The notes beneath the pieces were generated by a model. It saw only the letters and a program-made list of their open reading frames with translations, was not told where the DNA came from and ran no database searches. Positions 9,920 through 19,300 of a DNA stretch of 64,000 bases are shown here, in pieces. Position numbers and translations under genes: made by a program. How positions within the stretch are numbered: the first letter of the stretch is position 1; the number at the start of each line of letters is the position of its first letter. The stretch is taken from assembly GCF_014653435.1 (NCBI RefSeq), contig NZ_BNAO01000001.1, forward strand, positions 531,739-595,738. Reading direction: 5' to 3'. Source of the DNA: Alishewanella longhuensis (GTDB lineage: Bacteria; Pseudomonadota; Gammaproteobacteria; Enterobacterales; Alteromonadaceae).

Positions 9920-10114
9920 ATGCCAGCGGTCATTGAGGTCAGTTGCATCAATTGTGATATGTGTGTACCCGAGTGTCCAAATGAAGCCATCAGCATGGGG
10001 CCCTTGCATTATCAGGTTAACCCGCAGCTTTGTACGGAGTGTATTGGTTATTACGATAAGCCAACTTGCATTGAAGTGTGTCCAATTGACTGTGTGGCTT
10101 TAGTGACGGGCTAA
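9920..10114 (+). CDS. yfhL: 2[4Fe-4S] ferredoxin, YfhL family
   Basis: 64 residues carrying two clusters of cysteines: C9-x2-C12-x2-C15-x3-C19-P, and C37-x2-C40-x8-C49-x3-C53-P. The eight-residue spacing between C40 and C49 is typical of the Alvin-type (Allochromatium vinosum) ferredoxins to which E. coli YfhL belongs. It is shorter than YfhL (86 residues): the C-terminal tail is missing and the protein ends soon after the second cluster. The gene begins one base after trhP stops, so the two are cotranscribed and probably translationally coupled. The expected role is a low-potential electron carrier; donation to TrhP is inferred from the gene order. A terminator follows. Confidence 0.9.
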   Translation: MPAVIEVSCINCDMCVPECPNEAISMGPLHYQVNPQLCTECIGYYDKPTCIEVCPIDCVALVTG

Positions 10115-10127
10115 TTACAGATAGAGC

Positions 10128-10152
10128 AAGCCGGCTTAATGCCGGCTTTATT
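10128..10152 (+). terminator. Terminator of the trhP-ferredoxin unit
   Basis: Perfect 8-bp stem AAGCCGGC/GCCGGCTT with a five-base loop (TTAAT), followed by TATTAT. It is 14 bases beyond the ferredoxin stop. Confidence 0.85.
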
Positions 10153-10156
10153 ATCG

Positions 10157-10184
10157 AAAGTGTGCCAAAAGTCGCGCACACTTT
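10157..10184 (-). terminator. Hairpin downstream of the TonB-dependent receptor gene
   Basis: Perfect 9-bp stem AAAGTGTGC/GCACACTTT with a 10-base loop, 16 bases after the receptor's stop on the minus strand. It has no strong T-run on that strand, but together with the 10128-10152 hairpin it separates two convergent units. Confidence 0.6.
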
Positions 10185-10199
10185 ATAATACCATTGGTG

Positions 10200-12767
10200 T
10201 TAAAAACGAAGTTGGGCGCCAGCCATAATACGGCGACCGAAGTTAAACTCGCCAATAGTGCGGTCTGGATCTTTAAAGTAACGTTCTTGATTGGCATTGC
10301 TCAGATTAATGACTTGCAGGCTTAAAGCCACATGCTCGTTGACGTTATAGCTTAGGTTTAAATCATATTGACCGTAACCGCGCAAGTACTGTGACATGCC
10401 AAGATAAGTGCCGTAGTAGTACTCTGAACGATAGTTATAAGATAAACGGGCAGAGTAAGCGCCGCGCTCATAATAACCGGTTAGGTTATACAGATTTTTG
10501 GAGTTATTTGGCAATATAGCTTTAACACCGGCAGCTTGCTGCGCGGGTGTTTCGTCCATATCGGCATCGGAAAAGGTATAGTTAGCTACCACACCAAAGC
10601 CGTTGCCAAAGTAATGGCTTAGGTTTAATTCTATGCCCTGATTTACGCCACCTAAACCATTAACCGGTAAGGTTATCTCATAGTCATTTAAGCTGCCATC
10701 CGGATCGGGTAACGACTCCACCACAACACTTTGGGTAATATAGCTTTTAATATCTTTATAAAAATACGCGGCGGACAGTATGGAGCGAGGCCCGAAGTAC
10801 CATTCAGCCGAAAGATCATACTGCGTTGCCCGATAGGGGTTTAGTCCCGGATTACCACCACTACCAATACGTACGCCATTACTCATCGCGTAAGTACGTT
10901 GTGCGGTAAGGTGCTGATAGTCTGGACGCGCCATCACTTTAGCGGCAGCAAAGCGCAGTACCACATCATCCTGCAGTTCATAGTTTAGGTTTAAACTCGG
11001 CAGGACATCGGTGTAACTATTTTCCAGCGTGCGTAAGGTTTTAGTCGTGGGGTTGATCACTGAACCGGTATATTGCCAACCTTGTGTTTCCAGGTCGGTT
11101 TTAGCATAACGTACACCGACATTCCCCCGCAGTTTTTCATAGCGGAAATCGCCTTTAAGGTAAGCGTTACTGATCTTTTCAGCAATGTTGTAGTAATACA
11201 GCAAGTGCGTATAGGAGCTGTTTGTGGGTGTTTGTGCCAGATAGTTGTTCCACAAATCGGTGCGGAATTGATACAGCTGCGCCGGGCTGCTACCCGTGCC
11301 CATAAAGTCATCTACGGTACCTGTTGTGTAATCGCTTAGCCGGGTATTTACCGTTGATGGTCTAGTTTCTTTATATAAATCAGAACCTTTTTCGTGATCT
11401 TTATACTTTAAACCGACCTTTACCGAGCGGAAAATATCATGCTCTAAGCGGTAGGTGAGATCGGTTTGAATATATTTTTCCTGATCTTCGTTACTGATGG
11501 TATTAACATGGTTATAACCAAGCCAATAGGCAGCCGCAGAGCTAATATCGGGCAATGACATCTGTGGCGCTGTGTTGCTAACATCGAATTCAATTGCCGA
11601 TTTGGCGTAAAACTCAGCATAGTTATCTTCTACCACACCATCAGCGTAGGTATAACCTAGTTGGGTAGTCCAAAGGTACTGATTGTTATCAAAACTGAGT
11701 TTTAGATCATGAGCCCGCGTTTGATAACCGCCAATGTAGCCAGCTGAGCCGTAAATGGCTTCAAAACCGCTAGCGGCAGCCGGAATATTGCCACTGACGA
11801 CGGTGTTATTAGCTATCACCGCGTTAGTTAAGCCACCAATGGCCGACAGATTATAGGTACCTGAATAGCTGCCCTGGCCGTTGTTATCTACGTCAGAGAA
11901 CAGATTGTTAAATACCAGGTTCCAGCGATCGCTTGGTTGGCTCTCCAGTGTAAGATGCAAGGTTTTCAGCTTGTTTTGTGATTCAAACCTGTTGTTGCCC
12001 ACGGAACCTGGATACTTTACGTTTTGGCCATTTACTACGGTATCGCGATAACCAAAACGTACTTCGCGGCTATCGCGCTGTACTCTGTTATCTTTGTATG
12101 CGGCGGCTAACGCCATGCCAAAATTAGCGTCGGCATTTTTCCAGGAATAGGCTGCAGATAAATTAGGACTATGTTCGCCGTTGGCCTCTTGATAGGTATT
12201 TTTTATCGATAAGGCAGCAAAGTTGCTGTCCATAGCCAGTGGTGTACGGGTGCGAATAATAACAGTACCACCCACTGAACCTTCCTCTACGTCTGCTTCT
12301 GCAGATTTATGCACTTCAAGCCGCTCGATCATTTCCGCAGGTAATAACGAGTAATTAAAACCGCGAGACGGCCTTAGAATAGAAGCCTGTGCGGTGGCTG
12401 AGGCGACATTCTGACCGTTAAGTAAGGTCACGTTAAGATGAGGTGCCGTGCCACGAATACTAACCCTATCACTTTCACCAAAATCTTTCTCTACTGAAAC
12501 ACCTGGCACCCGCTGTAGAGCATCGGCAACGGTCTGATCCGGGAATTTACCCACGTCTTCTGCTGTAACGGCATCCACCACAGTATCTGAAAAACGTTTT
12601 ATGTTGAGATTTTTCTCTTGCGAGGCGGCAAAACCTCTTACTGCAATTTTTTCAATTGCGGCTTTTTTTTCATCCTCGTTATCTTCTGCCATCGTGGGCA
12701 CAGCATAACATGCCAGTAATATCGCGCTGCAAACTGCTGATAAAGCGAATTTTTTTTTCCTATTCAT
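10200..12767 (-). CDS. TonB-dependent outer-membrane receptor
   Basis: 855 residues. There is a signal peptide (cleavage after PTMA, about 27), then a plug domain (about 60-175) with VADALQRVPGVSV, RGTAPHLNVTLLNGQ and EVEEGSVGGT-like segments, and a large beta-barrel ending in a C-terminal phenylalanine (GAQLRF), which suits BAM recognition. The plug signatures match the Xanthomonas/Caulobacter-type receptors (TIGR01782), many of which take up oligosaccharides, but no substrate can be assigned here because no sugar genes adjoin it. No N-terminal signalling extension for an ECF sigma factor is present. The gene is monocistronic and divergent from the GAF-EAL gene; a 16-bp perfect palindrome lies 42 bases upstream of its ATG. 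Confidence 0.93.
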   Translation of the reverse strand: MNRKKKFALSAVCSAILLACYAVPTMAEDNEDEKKAAIEKIAVRGFAASQEKNLNIKRFSDTVVDAVTAEDVGKFPDQTVADALQRVPGVSVEKDFGESDRVSIRGTAPHLNVTLLNGQNVASATAQASILRPSRGFNYSLLPAEMIERLEVHKSAEADVEEGSVGGTVIIRTRTPLAMDSNFAALSIKNTYQEANGEHSPNLSAAYSWKNADANFGMALAAAYKDNRVQRDSREVRFGYRDTVVNGQNVKYPGSVGNNRFESQNKLKTLHLTLESQPSDRWNLVFNNLFSDVDNNGQGSYSGTYNLSAIGGLTNAVIANNTVVSGNIPAAASGFEAIYGSAGYIGGYQTRAHDLKLSFDNNQYLWTTQLGYTYADGVVEDNYAEFYAKSAIEFDVSNTAPQMSLPDISSAAAYWLGYNHVNTISNEDQEKYIQTDLTYRLEHDIFRSVKVGLKYKDHEKGSDLYKETRPSTVNTRLSDYTTGTVDDFMGTGSSPAQLYQFRTDLWNNYLAQTPTNSSYTHLLYYYNIAEKISNAYLKGDFRYEKLRGNVGVRYAKTDLETQGWQYTGSVINPTTKTLRTLENSYTDVLPSLNLNYELQDDVVLRFAAAKVMARPDYQHLTAQRTYAMSNGVRIGSGGNPGLNPYRATQYDLSAEWYFGPRSILSAAYFYKDIKSYITQSVVVESLPDPDGSLNDYEITLPVNGLGGVNQGIELNLSHYFGNGFGVVANYTFSDADMDETPAQQAAGVKAILPNNSKNLYNLTGYYERGAYSARLSYNYRSEYYYGTYLGMSQYLRGYGQYDLNLSYNVNEHVALSLQVINLSNANQERYFKDPDRTIGEFNFGRRIMAGAQLRF

Positions 12768-12808
12768 GGTGTTCCCCCCGGGAAATGCTATTTACCTGTC
12801 TATGTATA

Positions 12809-12824
12809 AATTATACGTATAATT
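12809..12824. promoter_or_regulatory. Perfect 16-bp palindrome upstream of the TonB receptor gene
   Basis: AATTATACGTATAATT is fully self-complementary with a central CG. It lies 42 bases upstream of the receptor ATG at 12767, in an AT-rich stretch. The even length and central CG resemble operators of LacI-family repressors. No regulator gene is adjacent. Confidence 0.5.
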
Positions 12825-12938
12825 ATATTTATCATGAATAATTGATTAATTTCGCGGCAGTGTCAACCTGTTTTATGCTACAGAGCGGTTTTTCTTAACG
12901 ATAAGTTGTGGTGATTTAACCTTGTGGCTTGTGCAGAA

Positions 12939-12998
12939 TTAATACCGTAGGCCAGAGTTGCGCTTAATGCGCAGTTGCTAGCGCAACTTGGGTATTAA
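12939..12998. promoter_or_regulatory. 60-base two-stem inverted-repeat element
   Basis: An outer 8-bp stem TTAATACC (12939-12946)/GGTATTAA (12991-12998) encloses an inner 8-bp stem AGTTGCGC (12956-12963)/GCGCAACT (12981-12988). Both are perfect. It sits 55 bases before the start of the GAF-EAL gene. It could be a leader structure, a transcription boundary or a repeat element; there is no T-run. Confidence 0.5.
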
Positions 12999-13052
12999 GT
13001 AAATATCAGCGGTTGCATTGAGATACGGCACTGTCTAATATGGATTCACCTT

Positions 13053-14846
13053 GTGCCCTTGCAGTTCATTTTTATGCAGTTAAGGTTAAACACCGAAGAA
13101 GTTTTCCGACAACTAGCCGATGTGTTAACACGTAGCGGTTATCCTGATTTTTTGCCTACCTTAGTGCAGCGCCTGGCCGAGATTCTTGGGGTGGATTACT
13201 GCCTGATTGCTAAAACCAGTGTAGATGCTGTTGAAGCACAGACGATTGCCATGTGGGGGAAGGGTCAGTTACAAGAAAATATCAGTTATTTACTAAAGGG
13301 TACGCCGTGTGAAACGGTACCTGAGCGAGAGCCCTGTGTATATGCGGAAGGTGTGTGTCAGGTATTCCCGGACGATCAGTTGTTAGTTGAGCTTGGTGTA
13401 GAAAGCTATCTGGGTATGCCAATCTTAACCACAAATGGGGAAAAGATAGGGATTCTCAGTGTGATGGCAACTTCGGTATTAAAAGTGCCGGAAATAGGCA
13501 GGGAAGTGCTACGCATTGCTGCTGCACAGGTCGGGGCTGAGCTTGAACGCTCGCAAAGCGAGCGCTTTATTCGCAAACTGACTTATCATGATGCTGTTAC
13601 TCATCTACCAAACCGGGCTCATTTACTTGAGAAATTACAAAATTGGTTAAAAACTGACCCCAGTAAAGCGCTTGGGTTGGCGCTGATTGATATTAGTCGT
13701 TTTAAAGAATTGAATGACTTGTATGGTTTTAAAGTTGGTGATGAAGTCTTGGTCGCGGTAGCGCAGCGTATGCGGGATCATCTACCGGATAGTTGTTATC
13801 TCGCGCGTTACTCCGCCGATCAATTTGCTTTGCTTAGTGCTGTTTATTCGGTGCGTGAGTTGGAGCTGTTCTGTAAACGGCTACAGCAGCTTTTTGTGAG
13901 CCCTTACCACTGTGTTGGCAGAGAGTTTTTACTCAGTATTAATATAGGTTGTGCCTTAGGCACAATTGAAGAATTAAATGGGCCCGAATTGTTACGTTTC
14001 GCCAGTATTGCTCTAGCTTCTGCTAAAGCATCGGGTAGCAGTTTAAAGGTATTTGAGCCTGCTATGAGTCAGGCGCTGAGCCAGCGGCAGAATGTTTTAG
14101 AAAAATTTATTTTGGCTATGCGCACTGGAAAATTGAGTCTGCACTATCAGCCGCAATTTGAGCTTGCTAATGGCGCCTTATCTGGTGCTGAAGCGCTTTG
14201 CCGTTGGCATGATGCTGAGTGGGGCTGGATTAGCCCCGACACCTTTATTCCATTGGCTGAAGAGCGTGGTTTGATGCCCGAACTGGGTAACTGGGTGATG
14301 CAAACGGCGTGTCGGCAGTTAAATTTATGGCGACAGCAGGGCTATGTGTTACCTGGCCGCCTATCGGTCAATGTTTCTGCCAGGCAACTGGAGAATGAGC
14401 AATTGGTCAGTGATTTTGCGCAATGCAGCAGTGGTATAACCCCTACCCAAATTGAGCTGGAGTTTACTGAGTCGCTAATTATGCGTAATCCAGAGCAATC
14501 GCTTCGGCAAATGGCAGAGCTGGAGGCGATGGGCTTTAGTTGGGCCATTGATGACTTTGGTACAGGTTACTCTTCTTTAGCTTATTTAACCCGCTTTCGC
14601 GCCACAACCTTAAAAATAGATCGAGCTTTTATCAATAATATTCCGGGTGATCATCATCACAATATGGTGGTAAAAACCATTTTAGCGATGGCGAAGAGTT
14701 TGAATATGGTTACCATTGCCGAGGGTGTCGAAACGCAGGCGCAAGCAGATTACTTAAAGCTACTAGGTTGTGAGCGGGCGCAAGGTTACTTGTTTGGCCG
14801 GCCAGTAGATGCCACACAGTTTGCTAAGAATTGGTTGGCTAGTTAA
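13053..14846 (+). CDS. GAF, degenerate GGDEF, EAL protein; predicted c-di-GMP phosphodiesterase
   Basis: 597 residues from a GTG start at 13053; an in-frame ATG at 13074 (residue 8) is an alternative, and neither has a good ribosome site. The order is GAF (about 12-165), GGDEF (175-335) and EAL (345-595). The GGDEF active-site loop reads SADQF at 254-258, so cyclase activity should be lost. The EAL domain keeps EALCRW (380-385), NVSARQ, ELEFTES, DDFGTGYSS, KIDRAF and AEGVE, so it should hydrolyse c-di-GMP. The GAF domain and the dead GGDEF (which may still bind GTP) are likely regulatory inputs. No membrane segment is visible. The gene is monocistronic. Confidence 0.9.
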   Translation: MPLQFIFMQLRLNTEEVFRQLADVLTRSGYPDFLPTLVQRLAEILGVDYCLIAKTSVDAVEAQTIAMWGKGQLQENISYLLKGTPCETVPEREPCVYAEGVCQVFPDDQLLVELGVESYLGMPILTTNGEKIGILSVMATSVLKVPEIGREVLRIAAAQVGAELERSQSERFIRKLTYHDAVTHLPNRAHLLEKLQNWLKTDPSKALGLALIDISRFKELNDLYGFKVGDEVLVAVAQRMRDHLPDSCYLARYSADQFALLSAVYSVRELELFCKRLQQLFVSPYHCVGREFLLSINIGCALGTIEELNGPELLRFASIALASAKASGSSLKVFEPAMSQALSQRQNVLEKFILAMRTGKLSLHYQPQFELANGALSGAEALCRWHDAEWGWISPDTFIPLAEERGLMPELGNWVMQTACRQLNLWRQQGYVLPGRLSVNVSARQLENEQLVSDFAQCSSGITPTQIELEFTESLIMRNPEQSLRQMAELEAMGFSWAIDDFGTGYSSLAYLTRFRATTLKIDRAFINNIPGDHHHNMVVKTILAMAKSLNMVTIAEGVETQAQADYLKLLGCERAQGYLFGRPVDATQFAKNWLAS

Positions 14847-14987
14847 TACGTAATGCTGCCAGCGTTTGGGGTAACCTTTAGCTGCCGTCGCGGTCACGAG
14901 TTCTATACTGTCTTCTCTCTATAACTTGAACTGAATTTAGCTGAGGGGTGCTTGCCTTACAGCTTATCTATTCAATCTACAGCTGCT

Positions 14988-15003
14988 TTAGGGCGTGCCC
15001 TAG
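14988..15003. repeat. Repeated imperfect palindrome, copy 1
   Basis: TTAGGGCGTGCCCTAG, with arms TAGGGC/GCCCTA around GT. The same 16 bases occur at 37834-37849. This copy lies 222 bases upstream of the efflux lipoprotein start. Confidence 0.6.
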
Positions 15004-15070
15004 TCATACTCTGCTTGCATTTATTTAACTGATAAAAACCTTCACTAGTCGCAATGCAACGTAAAGCTAC

Positions 15071-15099
15071 TTGATAACATACAGTCGTGTATGTATATT
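15071..15099 (+). promoter_or_regulatory. Efflux operon promoter with AcrR-type operator in its spacer
   Basis: A -35 box TTGATA (15071-15076) and a -10 box TATATT (15094-15099) are 17 bases apart. The spacer holds a perfect inverted repeat ACATACA-GTCG-TGTATGT (15077-15094), which overlaps the first base of the -10. The half-site resembles the operator of E. coli AcrR (tACATACAT...), and a TetR/AcrR-type repressor gene lies at the end of the same operon region. A repressor bound here would block RNA polymerase directly. Confidence 0.82.
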
Positions 15100-15209
15100 G
15101 ATACTATCTTAATATAGGCTATCGCTATACTCGTTAATGCTGTCGGTTGCAGTGCGGTAATTTTAACGAGTATGCAGTTAGTAAAGTCTTCAATTCCTCA
15201 GGGGAAATT

Positions 15210-16337
15210 ATGCGGCAAAGTAGGTTGTTTTTGCGTAACAGCAGTTTTTTAGTGATGGTGTTATGGGTATTAAGTGGCTGTAGCGAGCCCGCAGCAGAGG
15301 CCGCTGCGCCTATGGTACCAGAAGTCGGTGTCTATCAAATTCAAGCCAGCACTGTGGTTTATAATTCAGAACTGCCGGGTAGAACAACGGATTTTCGGCA
15401 AGCAGAAATCCGGCCACAGGTTAGCGGCATTTTGCAAAAACGCCTCTTTACCGAAGGCCAGCAAGTGCAAGCAGGGGAGGTGTTGTATCAAATTGATCCT
15501 GCTACTTACGAGGCGGTGTTAGCCACGGCCGAGGCGAATCTCAATCGGGCACAGGTCACCTTAACTAACGCTAAGTTACGGTTATCGCGCTTACAAGGTT
15601 TGCTCAACACTCAGGTAGTAAGCCAGCAAGATGTGGATGATGCCAATGTCACTGTATTACAGGCAGACGCAGATGTAAAAGCGGCCTTAGCACAACGGCA
15701 AACAGCGCAAATTAATCTTAATTACACCAAGATTAAAGCGCCTATTGCTGGGCAGATTGGTCGCTCCATGGTAACTGAAGGCGCATTGCTTACTGCAAAC
15801 CAGAGTGAAGTGCTGGCAACGATCCGCCAGCTTGATCCTATCTATGTTGATTTAACGCAATCTAGCAATGAATTGTTGCAATTACGGCGGCAATTTCCAG
15901 ACGCTCAACATCAGCCCGTCGCTGTTTCGTTGCAGTTGGAAGATGGGTCAGTCTATGCGGCGCAGGGCCAATTACAATTCTCCGAAGCCAGTGTTGATCC
16001 AAGCACCGGCATGATTACCTTGCGCGCAGTTTTTCCTAATCCGCAAGGTGAGTTATTACCAGGCATGTTTGTCCGCGCTACCCTGGCGCAAGCCGAGCAA
16101 GCAAACGCCTTGCTGATCCCACAGGCTGCGGTTATGCGCACCCCCAAAGGAGGAGCCAATGTGTTAGTGGTTAAGGCTGATGGCAAAGTCGAATCGCGCC
16201 CGGTCGCCCTGGGGCGCAGTCATCAGCAGTTTTGGGTAGCGGAGTCGGGTATTAGCGAAGGTGAGCAAGTGATTGTTGCCGGCATACAAAAAGTACAACC
16301 TGGTCTGCAGGTAAAAGCTGTGCCAGTGCAGGAGTAA
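15210..16337 (+). CDS. acrA: RND efflux periplasmic adaptor lipoprotein (AcrA/MexA family)
   Basis: 375 residues from the ATG at 15210, which has an AGGGGAAA ribosome site; an in-frame extension to 15147 is not used here. The N-terminus is a lipoprotein signal with lipobox LSGC, so the adaptor is anchored in the inner membrane and spans the periplasm. The lipoyl/beta-barrel and coiled-coil hairpin pattern of the family is visible: the PEVGVYQIQ start, GRTTDFRQAEIRPQVSG, the long QAGEVLYQIDPATYEA...NLNRAQ helix pair, and KAPIAGQIGRS. It joins an RND pump to an outer-membrane channel. The pump gene follows after three bases; no tolC-type gene is present, so a TolC encoded elsewhere must be shared. 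Confidence 0.95.
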   Translation: MRQSRLFLRNSSFLVMVLWVLSGCSEPAAEAAAPMVPEVGVYQIQASTVVYNSELPGRTTDFRQAEIRPQVSGILQKRLFTEGQQVQAGEVLYQIDPATYEAVLATAEANLNRAQVTLTNAKLRLSRLQGLLNTQVVSQQDVDDANVTVLQADADVKAALAQRQTAQINLNYTKIKAPIAGQIGRSMVTEGALLTANQSEVLATIRQLDPIYVDLTQSSNELLQLRRQFPDAQHQPVAVSLQLEDGSVYAAQGQLQFSEASVDPSTGMITLRAVFPNPQGELLPGMFVRATLAQAEQANALLIPQAAVMRTPKGGANVLVVKADGKVESRPVALGRSHQQFWVAESGISEGEQVIVAGIQKVQPGLQVKAVPVQE

Positions 16338-16340
16338 CAG

Positions 16341-19300
16341 ATGGCAAATTTCTTTATAAACCGCCCTATTTTTGCCTGGGTTATTGCCATTGTTATAATG
16401 CTGGCGGGCTTGTTATCCATTAAGCAGCTACCTATTGAGCAGTATCCGCGTATTGCACCGCCGGCAGTCACTATTTCTGCCAGTTATCCTGGCGCTTCTG
16501 CCCAAACAGCAGAAGATGCGGTAACGCAGGTGATTGAGCAGGCGATGAATGGCCTGGATAACCTGATGTATATGTCGGCGCAGAGTGACTCGTCGGGCAA
16601 TATTAGTTTAACCCTGACCTTTGAAACGGGCACTGATGCGGATATCGCGCAGGTACAGGTACAAAACAAATTACAGCAAGCTATTCCGCTATTGCCACAA
16701 GAAGTGCAACAACAAGGGGTCAGAGTCGCTAAATCTAATGGCTCTTTCCTGATGGTAGTCGCCTTTATCTCCAGTGATGGCAGCATGCAACGCGATGATA
16801 TTGCCGATTTTGTGGTCACCAATATTCGCGATCCCTTAAGCCGTACCGCAGGCGTAGGCAATGTGACGGTGTTTGGAAGCCAGTATGCCATGCGTATTTG
16901 GTTGGATGCCGAGAAGCTTAATCAATTTGCCATGACGCCGGCAGATGTCACTGCGGCTATTCGGGTGCAAAATAATCAGGTAACCGCCGGTCAATTAGGG
17001 GGCGCGCCAGCCTTACCAGGCCAGCAATTTAATGCGCCTATCTTGGCGCAAACCCGCTTAACTAACGCTGATGAGTTTGCACAAATTCTATTACGGGTGA
17101 ATAGTGATGGTTCTACCGTACGGTTAGCGGATGTGGCGCGGGTCGAGTTAGGGGGTGAAAACTATGGTGTTGATGCCCGTTATAACGGTAAAGACGCTAC
17201 GGGGCTGGCCATTGAAATGGCGACCGGTGCCAATGCTCTGGATACCGCCGCGGCGGTAAAACAGCGGCTGGAAGAACTGGCCCCGTATTTTCCTGCGGGC
17301 TTACAGATGGAGATCCCATACGACACCACGCCCTTTGTGGAGTTGTCGATTAGCTCAGTAGTGCAAACCCTAATAGAAGCCATCATCTTGGTCTTCCTGG
17401 TGATGTATCTGTTTTTACAAAACTTTCGCGCCACCTTAATTCCTACCCTGGCGGTGCCGGTGGTGTTGTTAGGTACCTTTGGCGTAATGGCGGCGTTTGG
17501 CTTCACCATTAATACCTTAACCATGTTTGGTATGGTGCTGGCGATAGGCTTGCTGGTAGATGACGCCATTGTGGTGGTGGAAAACGTGGAACGGGTAATG
17601 ACCGAAGAAGGGTTATCGCCTGTCGAAGCCACGCGTAAATCTATGGCACAAATTACCGGTGCTTTGATTGGTATTGGTTTAGTCCTGTCAGCGGTATTTG
17701 TGCCGATGGCGTTCTTTGGTGGTGCCACCGGCGCTATTTATAAACAGTTCTCTATTACTATTGTTACCGCTATGGCCTTATCCGTACTGGTGGCACTGAT
17801 TTTTACCCCGGCGTTGTGCGCCACTATGCTAAAAGCTGGCCATGAGCATCAACCGAAAAAAGGTTTTTTTGGCTGGTTTAACCGCAGTTTTGATCGCACT
17901 AACAACAAATATCAGCGCGGCGTTGCCGGAATGTTAAAGCGGCCGGTACGCTCTATGCTGGTTTATGCTGCCATCGTGCTGGTAATGGCGCTCATGTTTA
18001 TCCGTTTGCCCACCTCCTTCCTGCCGGAAGAAGATCAGGGTATTTTTCTAAGCATGGTGCAATTACCTACAGGTGCCAGCTTAGAGCGTACCGATGAGGT
18101 ACTGGCGCGGGTATCGGCGCACTATCAGCAAGACGAGGCTGTGATCTCGGCCTTTACGGTCAGTGGTTTTAGTTTTGCCGGCCGTGGCCAAAATGTCGGC
18201 TTGGCTTTTGTGCGGTTAAAAGATTGGTCAGAGCGTGGCCCAGCAGACAGCGTACAAGCGGTAATAGGCCGGGCTTATGGTTTCTTTGCCACGATAAAAG
18301 AAGCACAGGTCTTTGCGTTTAATTTGCCGCCCATTGCCGAGCTAGGACGCGCCACCGGCTTTAACCTCTATTTGCAGGATCGGGCAGGTTTAGGTCACGA
18401 CGCCTTATTAGCGGCCCGTAATCAATTATTAGGTATGGCCGCTCAGCAGCCCAATTTAATGCAGGTTCGGCCCAATGGTATGGAAGATGCTGCGCAGTTG
18501 CAAATTGTGGTGGATCAGTTAAAAGCGCAGGCATTGGGTGTACCGCTAAGTGAAATAAATCAAACCTTAGCCATTGGTTGGGGCTCGTCTTATGTCAATG
18601 ACTTTGTAGATCGCGGCCGGGTAAAAAAAGTATTTGTGCAGGCTGAGCCGCAGTTTCGGATGACCCCGGAAGATTTAAACAAATGGTATGTGCGCAATAA
18701 CCAGGGCGAAATGGTCAACTTCGCTACCTTTGCGACCAGCCATTGGGAGTTTGGTCCACAGCGCTTAGAGCGGTATAACGGTGTGGCCGCAATGGAAATT
18801 CAGGGTGAGCCTGCGCCGGGCATTAGCTCGGGTGATGCGATGGCGACGATGGAACAGCTCATTGCGCAGTTACCGGCCGGTATCGATTTTGAGTGGACGG
18901 GTACGTCTTACCAAGAAAAGCTTTCAGGCTCTCAGGCACCGGCCTTATATGCCTTGTCTATTTTGGTCGTATTTTTATGCTTAGCGGCCTTGTATGAAAG
19001 CTGGTCAGTGCCCTTTGCTGTGATCCTGGTGGTGCCGCTTGGTATCTTTGGGGCGCTTTGCGCCGCCTATATGCGTGGTTTAGGTAACGATGTGTATTTT
19101 CAGGTGGGCTTACTCACCACCATGGGCTTAGCCTCGAAGAATGCCATCTTGATTGTCGAGTTTGCCCGTGATCTACAGCAACAAGGTAAAGAACTGGTGG
19201 CGGCTATTTTGGAGGCCGTACGCTTGCGCTTAAGACCGATCATTATGACCTCAATGGCCTTTTCGCTGGGGGTGTTACCACTGGTGATTAGCACGGGTGC

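Larger units (their letters stand above)
14847..15209. other. Intergenic region before the efflux operon
   Basis: 363 bases without a supported gene. It contains one copy of a repeated imperfect palindrome (14988-15003) and the efflux promoter with its operator (15071-15099). An upstream in-frame extension of the efflux lipoprotein gene (15147-15209) has no ribosome site and would bury the lipobox, so I treat it as leader. Confidence 0.7.

Noticed and set aside
12656-12841. Open frame over the TonB receptor start
   Set aside because: Antisense to the receptor signal peptide and its leader; low-complexity product.
12900-13060. c-di-GMP (GEMM) riboswitch before the GAF-EAL gene
   Set aside because: A structured leader is present but none of the conserved GEMM sequence blocks can be found.
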